DNA from: Hydrogenophilales bacterium
GTDB lineage: Bacteria > Pseudomonadota > Gammaproteobacteria > Burkholderiales > Thiobacillaceae
Length of the DNA: 54,621 nucleotides
Direction of reading: 5' to 3'
NCBI GenBank assembly: GCA_024636775.1
Contig: JAGXGP010000127.1
Span: forward strand, 1 to 54,621
Part shown: positions 17,850 to 28,300 of the stretch, in pieces
How the letters are laid out: each line of letters begins with the position of its first letter
Numbering within the stretch: the first letter of the stretch is position 1
Program-made: the position numbers and the translations under genes
Notes under the pieces: generated by a model
Told to the model about the DNA's origin: nothing
Databases searched by the model: none
What the model saw: the letters and a program-made list of their open reading frames with translations, nothing else

Positions 17850-19478
17850 ATGAGGCCAGAATCGAATGGGGATAGAGTGGCAAATACTTCACGACCGCTG
17901 ACATGTATCGACCTGTTTTCGGGGTGTGGGGGCTTCTCGCTAGGACTGCAATGGGCCGGCCTTGAATGTCGCGCCGCCATAGACTTTGATAGCGCAGCAA
18001 TCGAGACATTCCAGGCTAACCATCCTCATGTCCCACTAGCTCTAAGTCGGGACCTGACACAGTTCAGGCCAGAACACCTCGACAAATTACTTGGCGATGA
18101 AAAAATTGATGTCATCGTCGGAGGGCCACCCTGCCAGGGATTTTCACATGCGCGCCAAGTTGATGGCGCCAACCACGGCGACAGACTCGTTCATGACCCA
18201 CGGCGCGAGCTCTACCGCGAGTTTCTCCGTTATGTGAAGTACTACCAGCCGCGCGTTTTCATCATGGAAAACGTGCCTGGCCTGAGGACCGCTGCAGGAG
18301 GGGAATTCTTCACCCGCGTCCAAGTCGAAAGTCGTGAACTCGGCTATCGCATCATCCCTTACGAAATCGAGGCATGGCGTTTTGGAGTGCCCCAAAAGCG
18401 CATCCGTCAGTTAATCATCGGTGCGCGTCGAGAACTCCCGCTGTTCATCCCGGCGAAATACATCCGCCACACACACGACAATCTTGGCAAAGATGGTCTC
18501 AACGGATTGCAGCCCATCGTGACCCTCGGCGAGGCGATTGGAGACCTCCCAGCGATTGCGGCGGGTGACGAGCAGTTTGAACGTAAGTACGACAAGAGGG
18601 CTCGAAAAACACACGTTGCTCGCTACGGCTCAAGGTATACGAACGATGTTCTGAAGGCTGAGTCAGCCGCCACTCTCACCGGGCACGTGGCAAGGCCTCA
18701 CAATGACCGAGACCTTCGCGACTTTGCCCGCCTACGTGAAGGCGAGAATAGCCGGGAAGCAATTGCTCGCGGCGAATGTATGGAATTTCCATACGACAGG
18801 GAGAACTTCAAGGACCGCTTCACCCGGCAGCATCGGGACGAGTTGTGCTCGACCATCGTGGCCCATCTCAAAAAAGATGGCTTGATGTTTATTCACCCAA
18901 CCCAGCAACGTTCCCTCACACCGAGAGAGGCGGCGCGCATCCAGTCCTTTCCGGACACATTTGTATTACCCGCAAGTCGGACACCAGCGTTCAGCCAGAT
19001 AGGCAACGCTGTCCCTCCACTCGTTGGGAAAGCAGTTGGGCTCGGAATCGCAGAGTATTTCAATGCGGCAATCGAATCCGACCGGATGGCGCCAAACCTT
19101 TCCGTCAAGCTTCCGAAGGGGCGAAGCTCAGCAATCAAGCAGTTGGAAAAGTTTGTCGAGTCCCTTTATCTACGTCCCATCTCCACACTTGCAAGCAATG
19201 AATTCTTGTCTGCGTGGTGGGCCGTTGGATTTCTCCATCCGAATCTGCATCCTGATGCAGCACTGGAAAATGGACATGAGCTAAGCCTCGGGCCAAAGCG
19301 AGGTGTGAGCTTTGTACTTGAGCCGGTCTTCGTTCGCAGCGGCTGGCCGGTGGAACTCATCCCAGTGGCTAAGGAAGCTCGTAGAAGGTTCGATTCGGGA
19401 GAGATTAGCGAAGACGAGTATTACTGCTCAGCCGCCGTCATGGCAGGCGCGCTCACACAAAAAGCATGTGCGGTTTAA
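17850..19478 (+). CDS. DNA (cytosine-5-)-methyltransferase
   Basis: A 542-residue C5-cytosine methyltransferase transferring a methyl group from S-adenosylmethionine. The motifs are in the canonical order: I DLFSGCGGFS (21-30), IV GGPPCQGFS with catalytic Cys95, VI ENV (140-142), VIII PQKRIR (181-186) and X QIGNAVPP (383-390). The target-recognition region lies between about 200 and 370, so its specificity cannot be read directly. An extra C-terminal 150 residues follow motif X, longer than in minimal enzymes. It heads a five-gene set with a GHKL ATPase, Z1 protein, PD-(D/E)XK protein and Vsr, and probably provides self-protection. Confidence 0.95.
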   Translation: MRPESNGDRVANTSRPLTCIDLFSGCGGFSLGLQWAGLECRAAIDFDSAAIETFQANHPHVPLALSRDLTQFRPEHLDKLLGDEKIDVIVGGPPCQGFSHARQVDGANHGDRLVHDPRRELYREFLRYVKYYQPRVFIMENVPGLRTAAGGEFFTRVQVESRELGYRIIPYEIEAWRFGVPQKRIRQLIIGARRELPLFIPAKYIRHTHDNLGKDGLNGLQPIVTLGEAIGDLPAIAAGDEQFERKYDKRARKTHVARYGSRYTNDVLKAESAATLTGHVARPHNDRDLRDFARLREGENSREAIARGECMEFPYDRENFKDRFTRQHRDELCSTIVAHLKKDGLMFIHPTQQRSLTPREAARIQSFPDTFVLPASRTPAFSQIGNAVPPLVGKAVGLGIAEYFNAAIESDRMAPNLSVKLPKGRSSAIKQLEKFVESLYLRPISTLASNEFLSAWWAVGFLHPNLHPDAALENGHELSLGPKRGVSFVLEPVFVRSGWPVELIPVAKEARRRFDSGEISEDEYYCSAAVMAGALTQKACAV

Positions 19479-19506
19479 GCCCCTAAAAATAACGAGGACG
19501 ACAAAA

Positions 19507-20886
19507 ATGAGTTTGAATGGAGTTGAGGTAATCCCTGGAGCCAGGAGATTGATTAGGTCCCTACGTGACATGGGCTATGAATTCCCGGCAGCGGTGGCGG
19601 ACCTTGTCGACAACTCCATAGAAGCCAAGGCTAGTGTTGTCAGAATTGATGTGTCCTGGAATGGTGAGCATTCGCATGTTCAGATTGCTGACAACGGAAA
19701 AGGGATGACGGCTTCTGACTTGCGGGAGGCCATGCGCTATGGTGCCGAGCGTGAATACGACACCGAGGACCTCGGGAAATTCGGGCTAGGGCTAAAGACT
19801 GCATCGCTAAGCCAATGCTCAAAATTAACGGTTGCATCCCGTTGGAATCCTAACAGGGTGGATATCAACGCATACTGCTGGGACTTCGACCACATCGAAG
19901 CCACCAACCGATGGGAAATCCTCCCTGTTGCCAGCCAAGCGCTACATCCTGAGGTTCGTGAACATCTCAAAGAAACGGCAGGAACAGTTGTAATTTGGGA
20001 GCGCCTAGACAGAGTTCTGGGATACAAAAGACCAGACGGTGAACATGCTCGTAAGCACCTGATGGTCATGTGTAGAGAGCTTGAAGAGCATCTTGCCATG
20101 GTATTTCATCGATTTCTGGCTGGCGAGGTGCGGGGGAAGAAGCTTTCAATTTATCTTAACAATAACAAAATTGTCCCATGGGACCCATTCGCCCGTAGTG
20201 AGGCTGCAACGCAAAAACTGGATGATGTTGCAATCCGCGTCGAAAGTGAAAATGCGAAAACCGACGTAATTCTCGAGCCGTTTGTTTTGCCTGCACAGTC
20301 CAAATTTTCCAGCCCTGAAGCTCATGCTCGTGCGTCGGGTCCTCGCAAGTGGAATCTACAGCAGGGCTTTTATATTTATCGTGCGGACCGAATGATTCAA
20401 AGTGGCGGATGGAGTGGCATCCGCACCCTCGACGAGCACCTCAAGCTAGCCAGGGTGGCTTTGAATTTCAGCCCTCGGCTTGACGAAGCATTCAAAATCA
20501 ATGTGCCGAAAATGCGGGTCAACCTGCCCGCTTCTATTCGGGACGATGTCTCTAAAGCCCTTGCCCCAGTGTTCCGGCTTGCAAATTCGGCCTACCGAAC
20601 CGGTGAGAAGCCAGCGACTTCATCAGGTCGTACCAACCCAACAACGAGAACCTCCTCACCCAGCCCATCATCCGCACCTACTGCTCGCTCCAATGGGGCA
20701 CCGGGGTCAGCAGACATTACGGACTCGTCACTACCGGTCGTCAATTCAGCTAATCCTGGCAATGGTTCCTCAATTTCAGTCAGCCTTGAAGATGTAGGGC
20801 TTCTGCTGGAACGGATTTCCCTTCCCGATGAGCTTCCAATTGTTCAAAGAGTAATAGCCAGAGCGCGCTCAACCTACGGAACCTGA
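19507..20886 (+). CDS. GHKL ATPase, MutL/MORC-like, of a restriction system
   Basis: A 459-residue protein; the ATG at 19507 is chosen because GAGG lies 10 bases upstream and longer frames run back into the methyltransferase. The GHKL ATP-binding fold is clear: DLVDNSIEA with Asn36, DNGKGM (62-67) and KFGLGLKTAS (91-100). A transducer-like domain follows to about 370, then a Ser/Thr/Pro-rich linker (about 385-440) and a short C-terminal helix. Such ATPases occur beside methyltransferases and Z1 proteins in the prokaryotic systems from which eukaryotic MORC proteins were proposed to derive (Iyer, Abhiman and Aravind 2008). The likely role is ATP-dependent DNA clamping or target control during restriction. 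Confidence 0.9.
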   Translation: MSLNGVEVIPGARRLIRSLRDMGYEFPAAVADLVDNSIEAKASVVRIDVSWNGEHSHVQIADNGKGMTASDLREAMRYGAEREYDTEDLGKFGLGLKTASLSQCSKLTVASRWNPNRVDINAYCWDFDHIEATNRWEILPVASQALHPEVREHLKETAGTVVIWERLDRVLGYKRPDGEHARKHLMVMCRELEEHLAMVFHRFLAGEVRGKKLSIYLNNNKIVPWDPFARSEAATQKLDDVAIRVESENAKTDVILEPFVLPAQSKFSSPEAHARASGPRKWNLQQGFYIYRADRMIQSGGWSGIRTLDEHLKLARVALNFSPRLDEAFKINVPKMRVNLPASIRDDVSKALAPVFRLANSAYRTGEKPATSSGRTNPTTRTSSPSPSSAPTARSNGAPGSADITDSSLPVVNSANPGNGSSISVSLEDVGLLLERISLPDELPIVQRVIARARSTYGT

Positions 20887-20890
20887 CCTG

Positions 20891-23551
20891 ATGACGCAAC
20901 CCACCGTACAGCAAGGGCAGGTACTGCGCACGGCCAGAGCTCTCCTAGACCTCGGCCACCCAAGGGAAGCCGTACTGGAGAACCCCCTCATACCTGAGGA
21001 TTTGCGAGCATGGGTCAAGGAGCAGCTCGACGAGGAAAGCAACCGTACCTTCGAGCCCGCTCGCGTGCTGTCTGCAGCGCGAGGGCGGGAGGACTGGCTT
21101 GCTGGAATTGACCGCACAAACTGGTACTACTGGCCAACCCTCAGAAACCACCTGCTTGGAGTAAAAGGTTGGCCTCGAGACACGGTGCTATCACTTGACG
21201 ACGTCTCCGACCGCATTTTGCGTGAGCTTGAGCCCCCGGAGAAAAGCGAGTTCGATATTCGAGGGCTTGTACTTGGATATGTACAGAGCGGAAAGACGGC
21301 CAACTTCACTGCACTAATCGCAAAGGCAGCAGATGCTGGCTACCGCCTTATTGTCGTGTTGTCTGGCATCGACAACGGACTGCGACGGCAGACACAGATT
21401 CGGCTGAACCGCGAACTGACAGGCTATCCAAACAACCCCCTTGGCGCAGTTCGAATGCCACCTGTGGGCCTACAGTGGCATCAGTTCACCACCGACGAGC
21501 TCGATGGTGACTTTCATCCAGGGCGGGCCAACCATGCAGCCTTACAAGGGTCACAGCCTGTACTTCTGGTAGTCAAGAAAAATGGGCCGGTATTGCGCCG
21601 CCTCAGAGCTTGGCTGCAATCAGCGCCGGTAAATATCCGCGCCAACCTGCCAGCACTTTTCATCGACGATGAAGCTGACCAGGCGAGCGTCGACACACGT
21701 GGCAGTTATCAGACGCAAGATGAGTTTATTGCTGACAACCCAGACTACGAGCCTCCTGCAGTCATAAACGGTCTAATCCGGGAGCTGCTCTCGATGTTCT
21801 CACGACGGGCCTATGTCGCCTACACAGCAACACCGTTTGCAAACATCCTCATCCCACATGACACATACGATGGGACAGTCGGGGCAGACCTCTATCCCAA
21901 GGATTTCTTCATTGACCTCCCCAAACCACGCGGCTATTTCGGAACAGAGGAGTTCTTTGGACGATTTGACCCTATTGATAATGACCAGGTCGATGGCATC
22001 GATGTGCTCCGCATTATTGACCCGGAGGAAGTGTCTCGATTTGTAAAGGACAACGAGCTCACACCCTCTGTTGAAAATGCCCTCCTTTCATTCGTGCTGG
22101 GTGGGGCAGCAAGAGCACAACGCGGGAATCCAAAGGCCCCCTGCACTATGCTTGTGCACACAAGCCAACGGATTGCCGACCAAGGGCCTAGCAAGATTCT
22201 CATCGAGCAGGCCTTTCGTGCCCTTAAAGACGAGTGGCGCTACGACCGGAAAAGTGGCATCTACGACAAGCTGAAAAACTTGTGGGACAGAGACTTCATA
22301 CCCACGACAATTGGAGTTTCCAGCGAACGAGAGATTGGCTTCGAAGCGATTGAACCGCATATCGGTCCATTCTTCGAGTTGGTCGTTGTTCGCGAAATCA
22401 ACAGTGACGCAGGCGAAGTTCTCGACTATGAGCGCGAGCCGGAACTCAAGGCTATCGCGGTCGGCGGAAATCGACTCTCCCGTGGACTGACACTCGAGGG
22501 GCTTCTCGTCAGTTATTTTGCGAGGCGCTCCCCCCAGTACGACACCCTCCAACAGATGGCCCGCTGGTATGGGTATCGTGGTGGCTATGAAGACCTGACA
22601 CGTATCTATACAACCAGAGTACTGGCGGGCTGGTTCGCAGACTTGGCCCTCGTCGAGCACCGCCTACGTCAGGACATGCAGGTCTATGAGCAGAATCCAG
22701 AGCTCAAACCCGCCGATGTTGGCATGCGCATCCTCCAGCATCCGACAATGCAGGTCACCAGTCCGCTCAAGCGTCGCTCAGCTGGCACGATTACCGTCAG
22801 CCAGTCCTACGCGGGACAGTTAGAACAGACCTTCAAATTCCCGCTGGAGGATGAAGAGGGGCTTGCGACGCTGTGCGAACAGAATCGCATCACCACCATG
22901 GGATTCCTTTCCTCGCTTGGAGAAAGCTCCAGCAGGGAGAAATTCGGGCCAATATGGCTCGACGTTTCTGCGGCCGATGTGGCTGCATATTTGCGCGAAT
23001 TCCAGGTTGGCGCCTTGGCCAACAATCTCTCGCCCGAACTTATTGCCGCATGGATTGAAAGGCAGAACATAGAAGGAGAACTTGTCAACTGGACCATCAT
23101 GGTCAGGGGACGCGACGAAAAATCAGACGTTCTTGGTACTGCGACCTGGCTACCTTCTGGCGAAGACGCTGTTTGGAATATCGGTCGAACCAGACTCAAA
23201 GGAACCAACTCATTAGGGGTCATCACAACTGCTGGAGACGAGGCTTTTGGCCTTTCAGAGGATGAGCTGCATGAGATGGAACGTAAACTGACTTCCGGTG
23301 AAGCGAAAGACCCAAATCGTGCGGCCCGCTTCTCAAGGTCTTCGAGATGCGGGTTATTGTTGCTGTATCCCATCAGCAAATACTCAGGCTGCGACAAGCT
23401 CTCTAGCAAACGCGAGCTGCTTTATGCGAATCCAGATGGCCCGCTGGCGCGCGACCTCATCGGCCTTGCGTTGTCGTTCCCTATGACGAACAGTGTGCAG
23501 CCTATCGAAGCCTACCTTGAAGGGACAGCGCGATGGCGACCGGTCAACTAA
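20891..23551 (+). CDS. Z1 domain ATPase of a restriction system
   Basis: An 886-residue protein starting 4 bases after the ATPase gene. It carries a superfamily-II helicase-like core with P-loop GYVQSGKTAN (about 129-138) and Walker B IDDEADQAS (about 258-266), followed by the Z1 domain segments, for example GGNRLSRGLTLEGL and MARWYGYRGGYEDLTRIY. Z1 proteins are found with MORC-like ATPases and PD-(D/E)XK nucleases in restriction-modification operons and are thought to translocate or remodel DNA. Its 3' end overlaps the next gene by 19 bases. Confidence 0.9.
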   Translation: MTQPTVQQGQVLRTARALLDLGHPREAVLENPLIPEDLRAWVKEQLDEESNRTFEPARVLSAARGREDWLAGIDRTNWYYWPTLRNHLLGVKGWPRDTVLSLDDVSDRILRELEPPEKSEFDIRGLVLGYVQSGKTANFTALIAKAADAGYRLIVVLSGIDNGLRRQTQIRLNRELTGYPNNPLGAVRMPPVGLQWHQFTTDELDGDFHPGRANHAALQGSQPVLLVVKKNGPVLRRLRAWLQSAPVNIRANLPALFIDDEADQASVDTRGSYQTQDEFIADNPDYEPPAVINGLIRELLSMFSRRAYVAYTATPFANILIPHDTYDGTVGADLYPKDFFIDLPKPRGYFGTEEFFGRFDPIDNDQVDGIDVLRIIDPEEVSRFVKDNELTPSVENALLSFVLGGAARAQRGNPKAPCTMLVHTSQRIADQGPSKILIEQAFRALKDEWRYDRKSGIYDKLKNLWDRDFIPTTIGVSSEREIGFEAIEPHIGPFFELVVVREINSDAGEVLDYEREPELKAIAVGGNRLSRGLTLEGLLVSYFARRSPQYDTLQQMARWYGYRGGYEDLTRIYTTRVLAGWFADLALVEHRLRQDMQVYEQNPELKPADVGMRILQHPTMQVTSPLKRRSAGTITVSQSYAGQLEQTFKFPLEDEEGLATLCEQNRITTMGFLSSLGESSSREKFGPIWLDVSAADVAAYLREFQVGALANNLSPELIAAWIERQNIEGELVNWTIMVRGRDEKSDVLGTATWLPSGEDAVWNIGRTRLKGTNSLGVITTAGDEAFGLSEDELHEMERKLTSGEAKDPNRAARFSRSSRCGLLLLYPISKYSGCDKLSSKRELLYANPDGPLARDLIGLALSFPMTNSVQPIEAYLEGTARWRPVN

Positions 23552-24579
23552 AAGACGGCAGCGACTCTCTGCGCTGGGACCTCCTTGAAAACCAACTGCC
23601 AAGTGGCGAAAGGCTGACGGTTCGACTAGCCATGCCAAGGCGCCGCAGCGACCTTTTCATCGGCATCGACTCGTCGGACAAGCGGCACGTTCTTGTTGAA
23701 ATTCCAGCCGGCGAACCAAGCGAGCTGTCTGAACGCACAAGCCGTGGCATCGGGGTACAGACCATCGAGATGAAGGTCGATGGTGGCCAGCTACGAACAT
23801 TCGTCAATGTGGCGTGCCTTGAACCGCAAGGCTACGCAGCGCTGGATGTCATCGTCGCAGAGATAGCCGATGCCCTTGATAAGGGGGCAAGCATTGGACG
23901 GGTGGCCCTTGTCCAGAACGTTCTTGCAAAGTGGCGTCGCTTTTGGTCCGGTGTCAGCCAAGGGCTCCTCAGTCGAGAAGAACAACTTGGCCTGTTCGGC
24001 GAACTATGGTTCCTTTCCCGATGGCTTAGCCCAAGCATCGGTTTATCGAACGCTGTTGGAATGTGGCGTGGCCCCTTTGGAGCGAGGCACGACTTCGAGG
24101 CCCGGATGATTGGAATCGAGGTCAAAACCTCAGGGCGCAACGATGGGGCACACCAGATAAACGGATTGGAGCAGCTTGAGCAGCCAGCAGGGGGCTCCCT
24201 GCTGTTGATGAGCATTGCCGTGCGCGATGAGGCCAGTGCCACAGACTGTCTTCCAGACATCATCGAATATATACGCCAAAGTCTCACCGAGGATTACAAC
24301 GCCTTGTCACGTTTTGATTCGTGCCTGTACGCTGCCGGTTATATGGATGATGTCGCACGTGAGTATGCGAAACTAAAATTCAGGGTGCGAGCTGAAGCGC
24401 TGTACCGTGTGGAGGAGGGCTTCCCACGACTCGTGCCTTCCAGCCTGAAAGCACCGCTATCATCAGGCATCGATTCAGTGGCCTACGAACTGAATCTTAG
24501 CGGCGCCGACGCTTGGCGTCTTGCCACTACAGCCGAAGCTGCGAAGTCTCTCCTCCGCGACTTCTATCCTGCCGAATAG
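23533..24579 (+). CDS. PD-(D/E)XK motif protein (probable restriction nuclease)
   Basis: A 348-residue protein of the family annotated as PD-(D/E)XK motif protein (DUF4420). Putative active-site residues are Glu157 (GELWF), Asp187 (HDFEAR) and Glu196-x-Lys198 (GIEVKTSG), the normal spacing for this nuclease fold. It starts inside the Z1 gene (19-base overlap), implying coupled expression. It is the likely cleavage subunit of the methyltransferase/ATPase/Z1 system; direct nuclease activity is inferred from the fold only. Confidence 0.87.
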   Translation: MATGQLKDGSDSLRWDLLENQLPSGERLTVRLAMPRRRSDLFIGIDSSDKRHVLVEIPAGEPSELSERTSRGIGVQTIEMKVDGGQLRTFVNVACLEPQGYAALDVIVAEIADALDKGASIGRVALVQNVLAKWRRFWSGVSQGLLSREEQLGLFGELWFLSRWLSPSIGLSNAVGMWRGPFGARHDFEARMIGIEVKTSGRNDGAHQINGLEQLEQPAGGSLLLMSIAVRDEASATDCLPDIIEYIRQSLTEDYNALSRFDSCLYAAGYMDDVAREYAKLKFRVRAEALYRVEEGFPRLVPSSLKAPLSSGIDSVAYELNLSGADAWRLATTAEAAKSLLRDFYPAE

Positions 24580-24587
24580 ATGCCCCC

Positions 24588-25097
24588 ATGGTAGACGTGT
24601 TCACCCCGGAAAAACGTTCGGAGGTCATGTCAGCCATCCGGGGAAGAGGCAACAAGAGTACCGAACTGCTGCTAGCCAACGCCATGCGCAAGGCAGGTAT
24701 CACTGGGTGGCGTCGTCATGTCGTCTTCAAGTTGGACCTGCAGCGCACAGGACACGAGGTAACATCAGGTAAACGACGACCGAGCGCGATTCGCCCTGAT
24801 TTCACTTTCAGAAAAGAAAGGCTCGTCGTGTTTGTCGACGGTTGCTTCTGGCATCGATGCCCTCTGCATCAGACGGTCCCAAAGAACAACGCGGAATTTT
24901 GGGCTACAAAGCTGGATTCGAATGTCGTCCGTGATAAAGCCGTAAACGCAGCCTTTCGGTGCAAGGGTTGGAGCGTCATGCGAATATGGGAGCATGAATT
25001 GAAGACCGCGGAACAGACGATTCGCAAGTTGCGCCGTCGACTTTCTTTGCGCTCAAATCAACTTCATGAAGCCAAAGCGCAGGCCGTGGCCGAATGA
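24588..25097 (+). CDS. vsr: Very short patch repair endonuclease Vsr
   Basis: A 169-residue Vsr endonuclease starting MVDVFTPEKRSEVMSAIRG. The key residues are visible: Asp71 in RPDF, the FVDGCFWHRCPLH block (Cys86, His89, Cys91) with zinc/metal ligands, and the C-terminal W-x-V-MRIWEHEL. Vsr nicks beside T:G mismatches that arise when 5-methylcytosine deaminates, which explains its pairing with the C5 methyltransferase. It starts 8 bases after the PD-(D/E)XK gene. A decayed partial copy lies at 12949-13066 in the same island. Confidence 0.95.
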   Translation: MVDVFTPEKRSEVMSAIRGRGNKSTELLLANAMRKAGITGWRRHVVFKLDLQRTGHEVTSGKRRPSAIRPDFTFRKERLVVFVDGCFWHRCPLHQTVPKNNAEFWATKLDSNVVRDKAVNAAFRCKGWSVMRIWEHELKTAEQTIRKLRRRLSLRSNQLHEAKAQAVAE

Positions 25098-25288
25098 GTA
25101 AATTGGCATCCAAATCTGCCCGCAAGGGCCAGTTGCTTGGTGTCCGTCAGTTCATGCGAACATCCGTCATGAGGCAACACACGTCGAGCCGGAATCGTCC
25201 GATAGCAACCGGGCATCAGATACCGCATACTTTCGATATTGCCGGGCTCGGCCTCCGCTTGGAGGAAGTGCAGCTCATAGAAGACTAA
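25094..25288 (+). CDS. Small hypothetical protein between vsr and the NTPase gene
   Basis: A 64-residue open frame whose ATG overlaps the vsr stop (ATGA) and which ends 23 bases before the large NTPase gene. The N-terminus is very basic (MSKLASKSARKGQ) and the C-terminus acidic. No family was recognised. The coupling position favours a real gene, but the reverse strand is also open here and there is no independent ribosome binding site. Confidence 0.35.
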   Translation: MSKLASKSARKGQLLGVRQFMRTSVMRQHTSSRNRPIATGHQIPHTFDIAGLGLRLEEVQLIED

Positions 25289-25311
25289 AACCAATTCCTC
25301 GTGCCACGGCC

Positions 25312-28300
25312 ATGCCGAACGAATACGTAAAGAGCTCTGCTACACCCTACGCGGGCTACCGCTATCAAACCTTGCGCGGTGTCCACATTCTTGTGGACTG
25401 GCTGTACTCCCCTACCCTGTACACTCAGGTCAAGTTCGAATGCGACGACCGCTCAGTCGGTCCTCAAGGCCTAGACGACCTCATTGCATTACGGCCAGAC
25501 GGCAAATTCGACTACTGGCAGGTCAAATACACACCCCCGGAAGCCGCCGGTGAGTATTTTTTGGACTGGGAGTGGCTGACAGGCACAAGCACCAAATCAT
25601 CACGGTCATTGGTTCAAAAGTGGGCGGAAGCCCTCCGCAAGATTCCACCGAGTCAGCTCGGGGAAGCCTGCCTCATTACCAATCGTGCACCTGACCGCGC
25701 CGTTGCCACATGCCTTCGAGGCGAGACCTTAGACTACGACCTCGCGAAGCCAGAAGTCCAGCGAACCCTCGATGCGCAATTGGGGGGCCCGGATGAGGCA
25801 CGCAAGTTTTTTGCCGCCCTCAAGATTCGGCACAGCGAGCGCAGCTACAACAGCCTTGAGAGCGACATCCGCGCGCGACTAGCCGGTGCATACGACCAAA
25901 ATGGGATTGAGCGCCTGCTCGGCAGGGCGCCGAACTGGGCAAACTTCAAGAATGACCCTCCCCCAGATGGCTGGATAACGCTTGACGTTCTGCGAGGGCT
26001 TCTGTCTCCCGCCAGACCATCTCCGATGCCCGAGGACTTCGAAGTGCCTGCGGGATACGAAGTGCCAGACCAAGCCTTTCATGAGGGGCTGCTGCAGACG
26101 CTGAAATCCAGTTCGGGTGGTGTCTACACCCTCGTTGGACCACCGGGAAGAGGCAAAAGCACCTACTTAAGCCACCTGTGCGAGTGCCTTGCGAGCGACT
26201 CCATCCCCTTCGTCAGGCATCACTACTTTCTGTCACTCCATGACAGGACTGCTGACCGCTTATCGCCTTACTTGGTGGCCCTGTCTCTACTTGGCCAAAT
26301 CGAGCGAGAACATAGTGACGCGAACGCCCCAACCGACAAGTCGGAGCAGTTGAGCCAAGCACTCGCTGCATGCGGAGACCACTACGCGATGACCAGAGTT
26401 CCATTCGTCGTGGTCGTTGACGGTCTTGACCATGTTTGGCGAGACAACTATGGCGACAAGCGTCCTCTTGACGATGTCTTCAAGCAACTGCTTCCCCTTC
26501 CACCAAATGTCGTTCTCCTCGTAGGCACGCAGCCTGTAGAGGACGCAAAGCTGCCGCAACGCCTCTTGACCGAATGCCCACGTGCGAATTGGCTTGAGCT
26601 TCCGCGAATGACTGGCCATGCTGTTTATGGCTACCTGCATCGTCAGGTCATGAGCGGCCGGTGGCAACTTAGCCCCAGTGCCATCAGCGATGAACTCGCT
26701 GACCAAGCCAAGGCACTCTTCGAGCTTACCCTTGGACATCCACTACACCTCATCTACTCGGTAGAGGCCCTGCTACATGCAACAAGCCAACCGACCACTT
26801 ACCACATCGAACAGCTCCCCACCTGTCCGGGCGAGGACATCAGGGCGTATTACGGTGAACTCTGGAGCGCACTGAGCTACGAACAGAAGGATGTGCTCCA
26901 CCTTATGTGTGGCCTGCCATTTCGCTGGCCAGAGCATGCCTTTACGGAGATGTCGCAACCAGGAGCAAGAGGGCTATCCACCAAAGGCGTTGAACATCTT
27001 CTGTACGAGACAGAGACTGGGCTGAGTCCATTTCACCAAAGCCTTATCGTCTTTGTTAGCGAGCAGTCAGACCACGTCTCTCAGGTCAAGTTGCTTTTGC
27101 CACAAGCAGCGCAGTGGCTCATGACCTCAGCGGCTCCGGTGTTGCGAAACAGCTGGCTGTGGTCGGTACAAGCCAATATGGGGGACGCAACATCTCTTCG
27201 AACAGGGGTAACCAGAGACTGGATTCTCGACCGACTCACAGAGGGGTACCCTGCGCAGACGTTTGTTCGCATGTTGACCGAGGCAGAGGTGTCAGCGTTC
27301 TCGCTTCTGAACTACGCAGAGACTTACCAGCATCGCTCCTTAAAGACGCGGCTACTCAACGGTCCTGAATTTCAACTCGACGATGCCCCGCGGCTCATGC
27401 AGCAGGCCTGGGCCTTGTCCCAAGACGACAGTGTTGTTCAAGACGCCCGGGTATCCCGACATGAGTTATCGACTTCTCAGCTCACGAACCTGGGAATCGC
27501 CTTGTACCGCCGCGGGAAAGACCAGCAGGCTTATGATGTGGTGAACTACGCACGCCAACGCTGGAACACAGAGTTGAAGTTCCAAAGCGGAAGGCACCAA
27601 AGAGAGACATACACCGAGGCCGCACGGCTGGCTCGCGCCTTGGCGTTGAGTCGGGCGTTCGATTGTGACAACGAAGTCTCGAACGTTCTTTTTGACAAGC
27701 GGCCCCCCGTCATGGCGAAAGAGCTTTGCTTAGGTTTAGTGGAGACGGGAGACCTCACCGCCCTCATGTCCATACGGGAGGTGACTCATTCCCCACCTCG
27801 CGCAGAAGTTTTGGAGACCTCTGCAACCCGGCTTGCCGCAGCAAGCGGCGCCAATCTAGTAGCATGGTCCGAGTTCAGGGGCTTCGTTCATAGCTCCATG
27901 GCCGCCATCTTTGGCTGGATTTGGGGCGCACCGATGGCATCGCTGCCCAGCCGACCGCTCCATATCGGATTTGCGAGTTCTGTCGACTGGGTCGCTCAGC
28001 AACGCCGCTTCAGCAAGCTAGTAACTGACTGGTTCATGAAGTCGCTTGCTGTCGAACTGTACGCCGAGGGAGATTTCTCGTGGCTACCTGCACCTGAGTT
28101 TTCTGACCGAGAAAACTTGGCAGAGTATCTAACCCACCTTGAGAGCTTTGCAGCGCGCGTGGCCGATTCACTTCGCAGCCACGCTCCTGTCCCCTTCGAG
28201 GCAATCTTCGAACACTTTAGTGAAATCAAAGCACCTACACGCTGCTCCTACCAGAACGCCCAGGTGTACCGAGATTTCCGCAAAGCGCTTGTTGAGGTAG

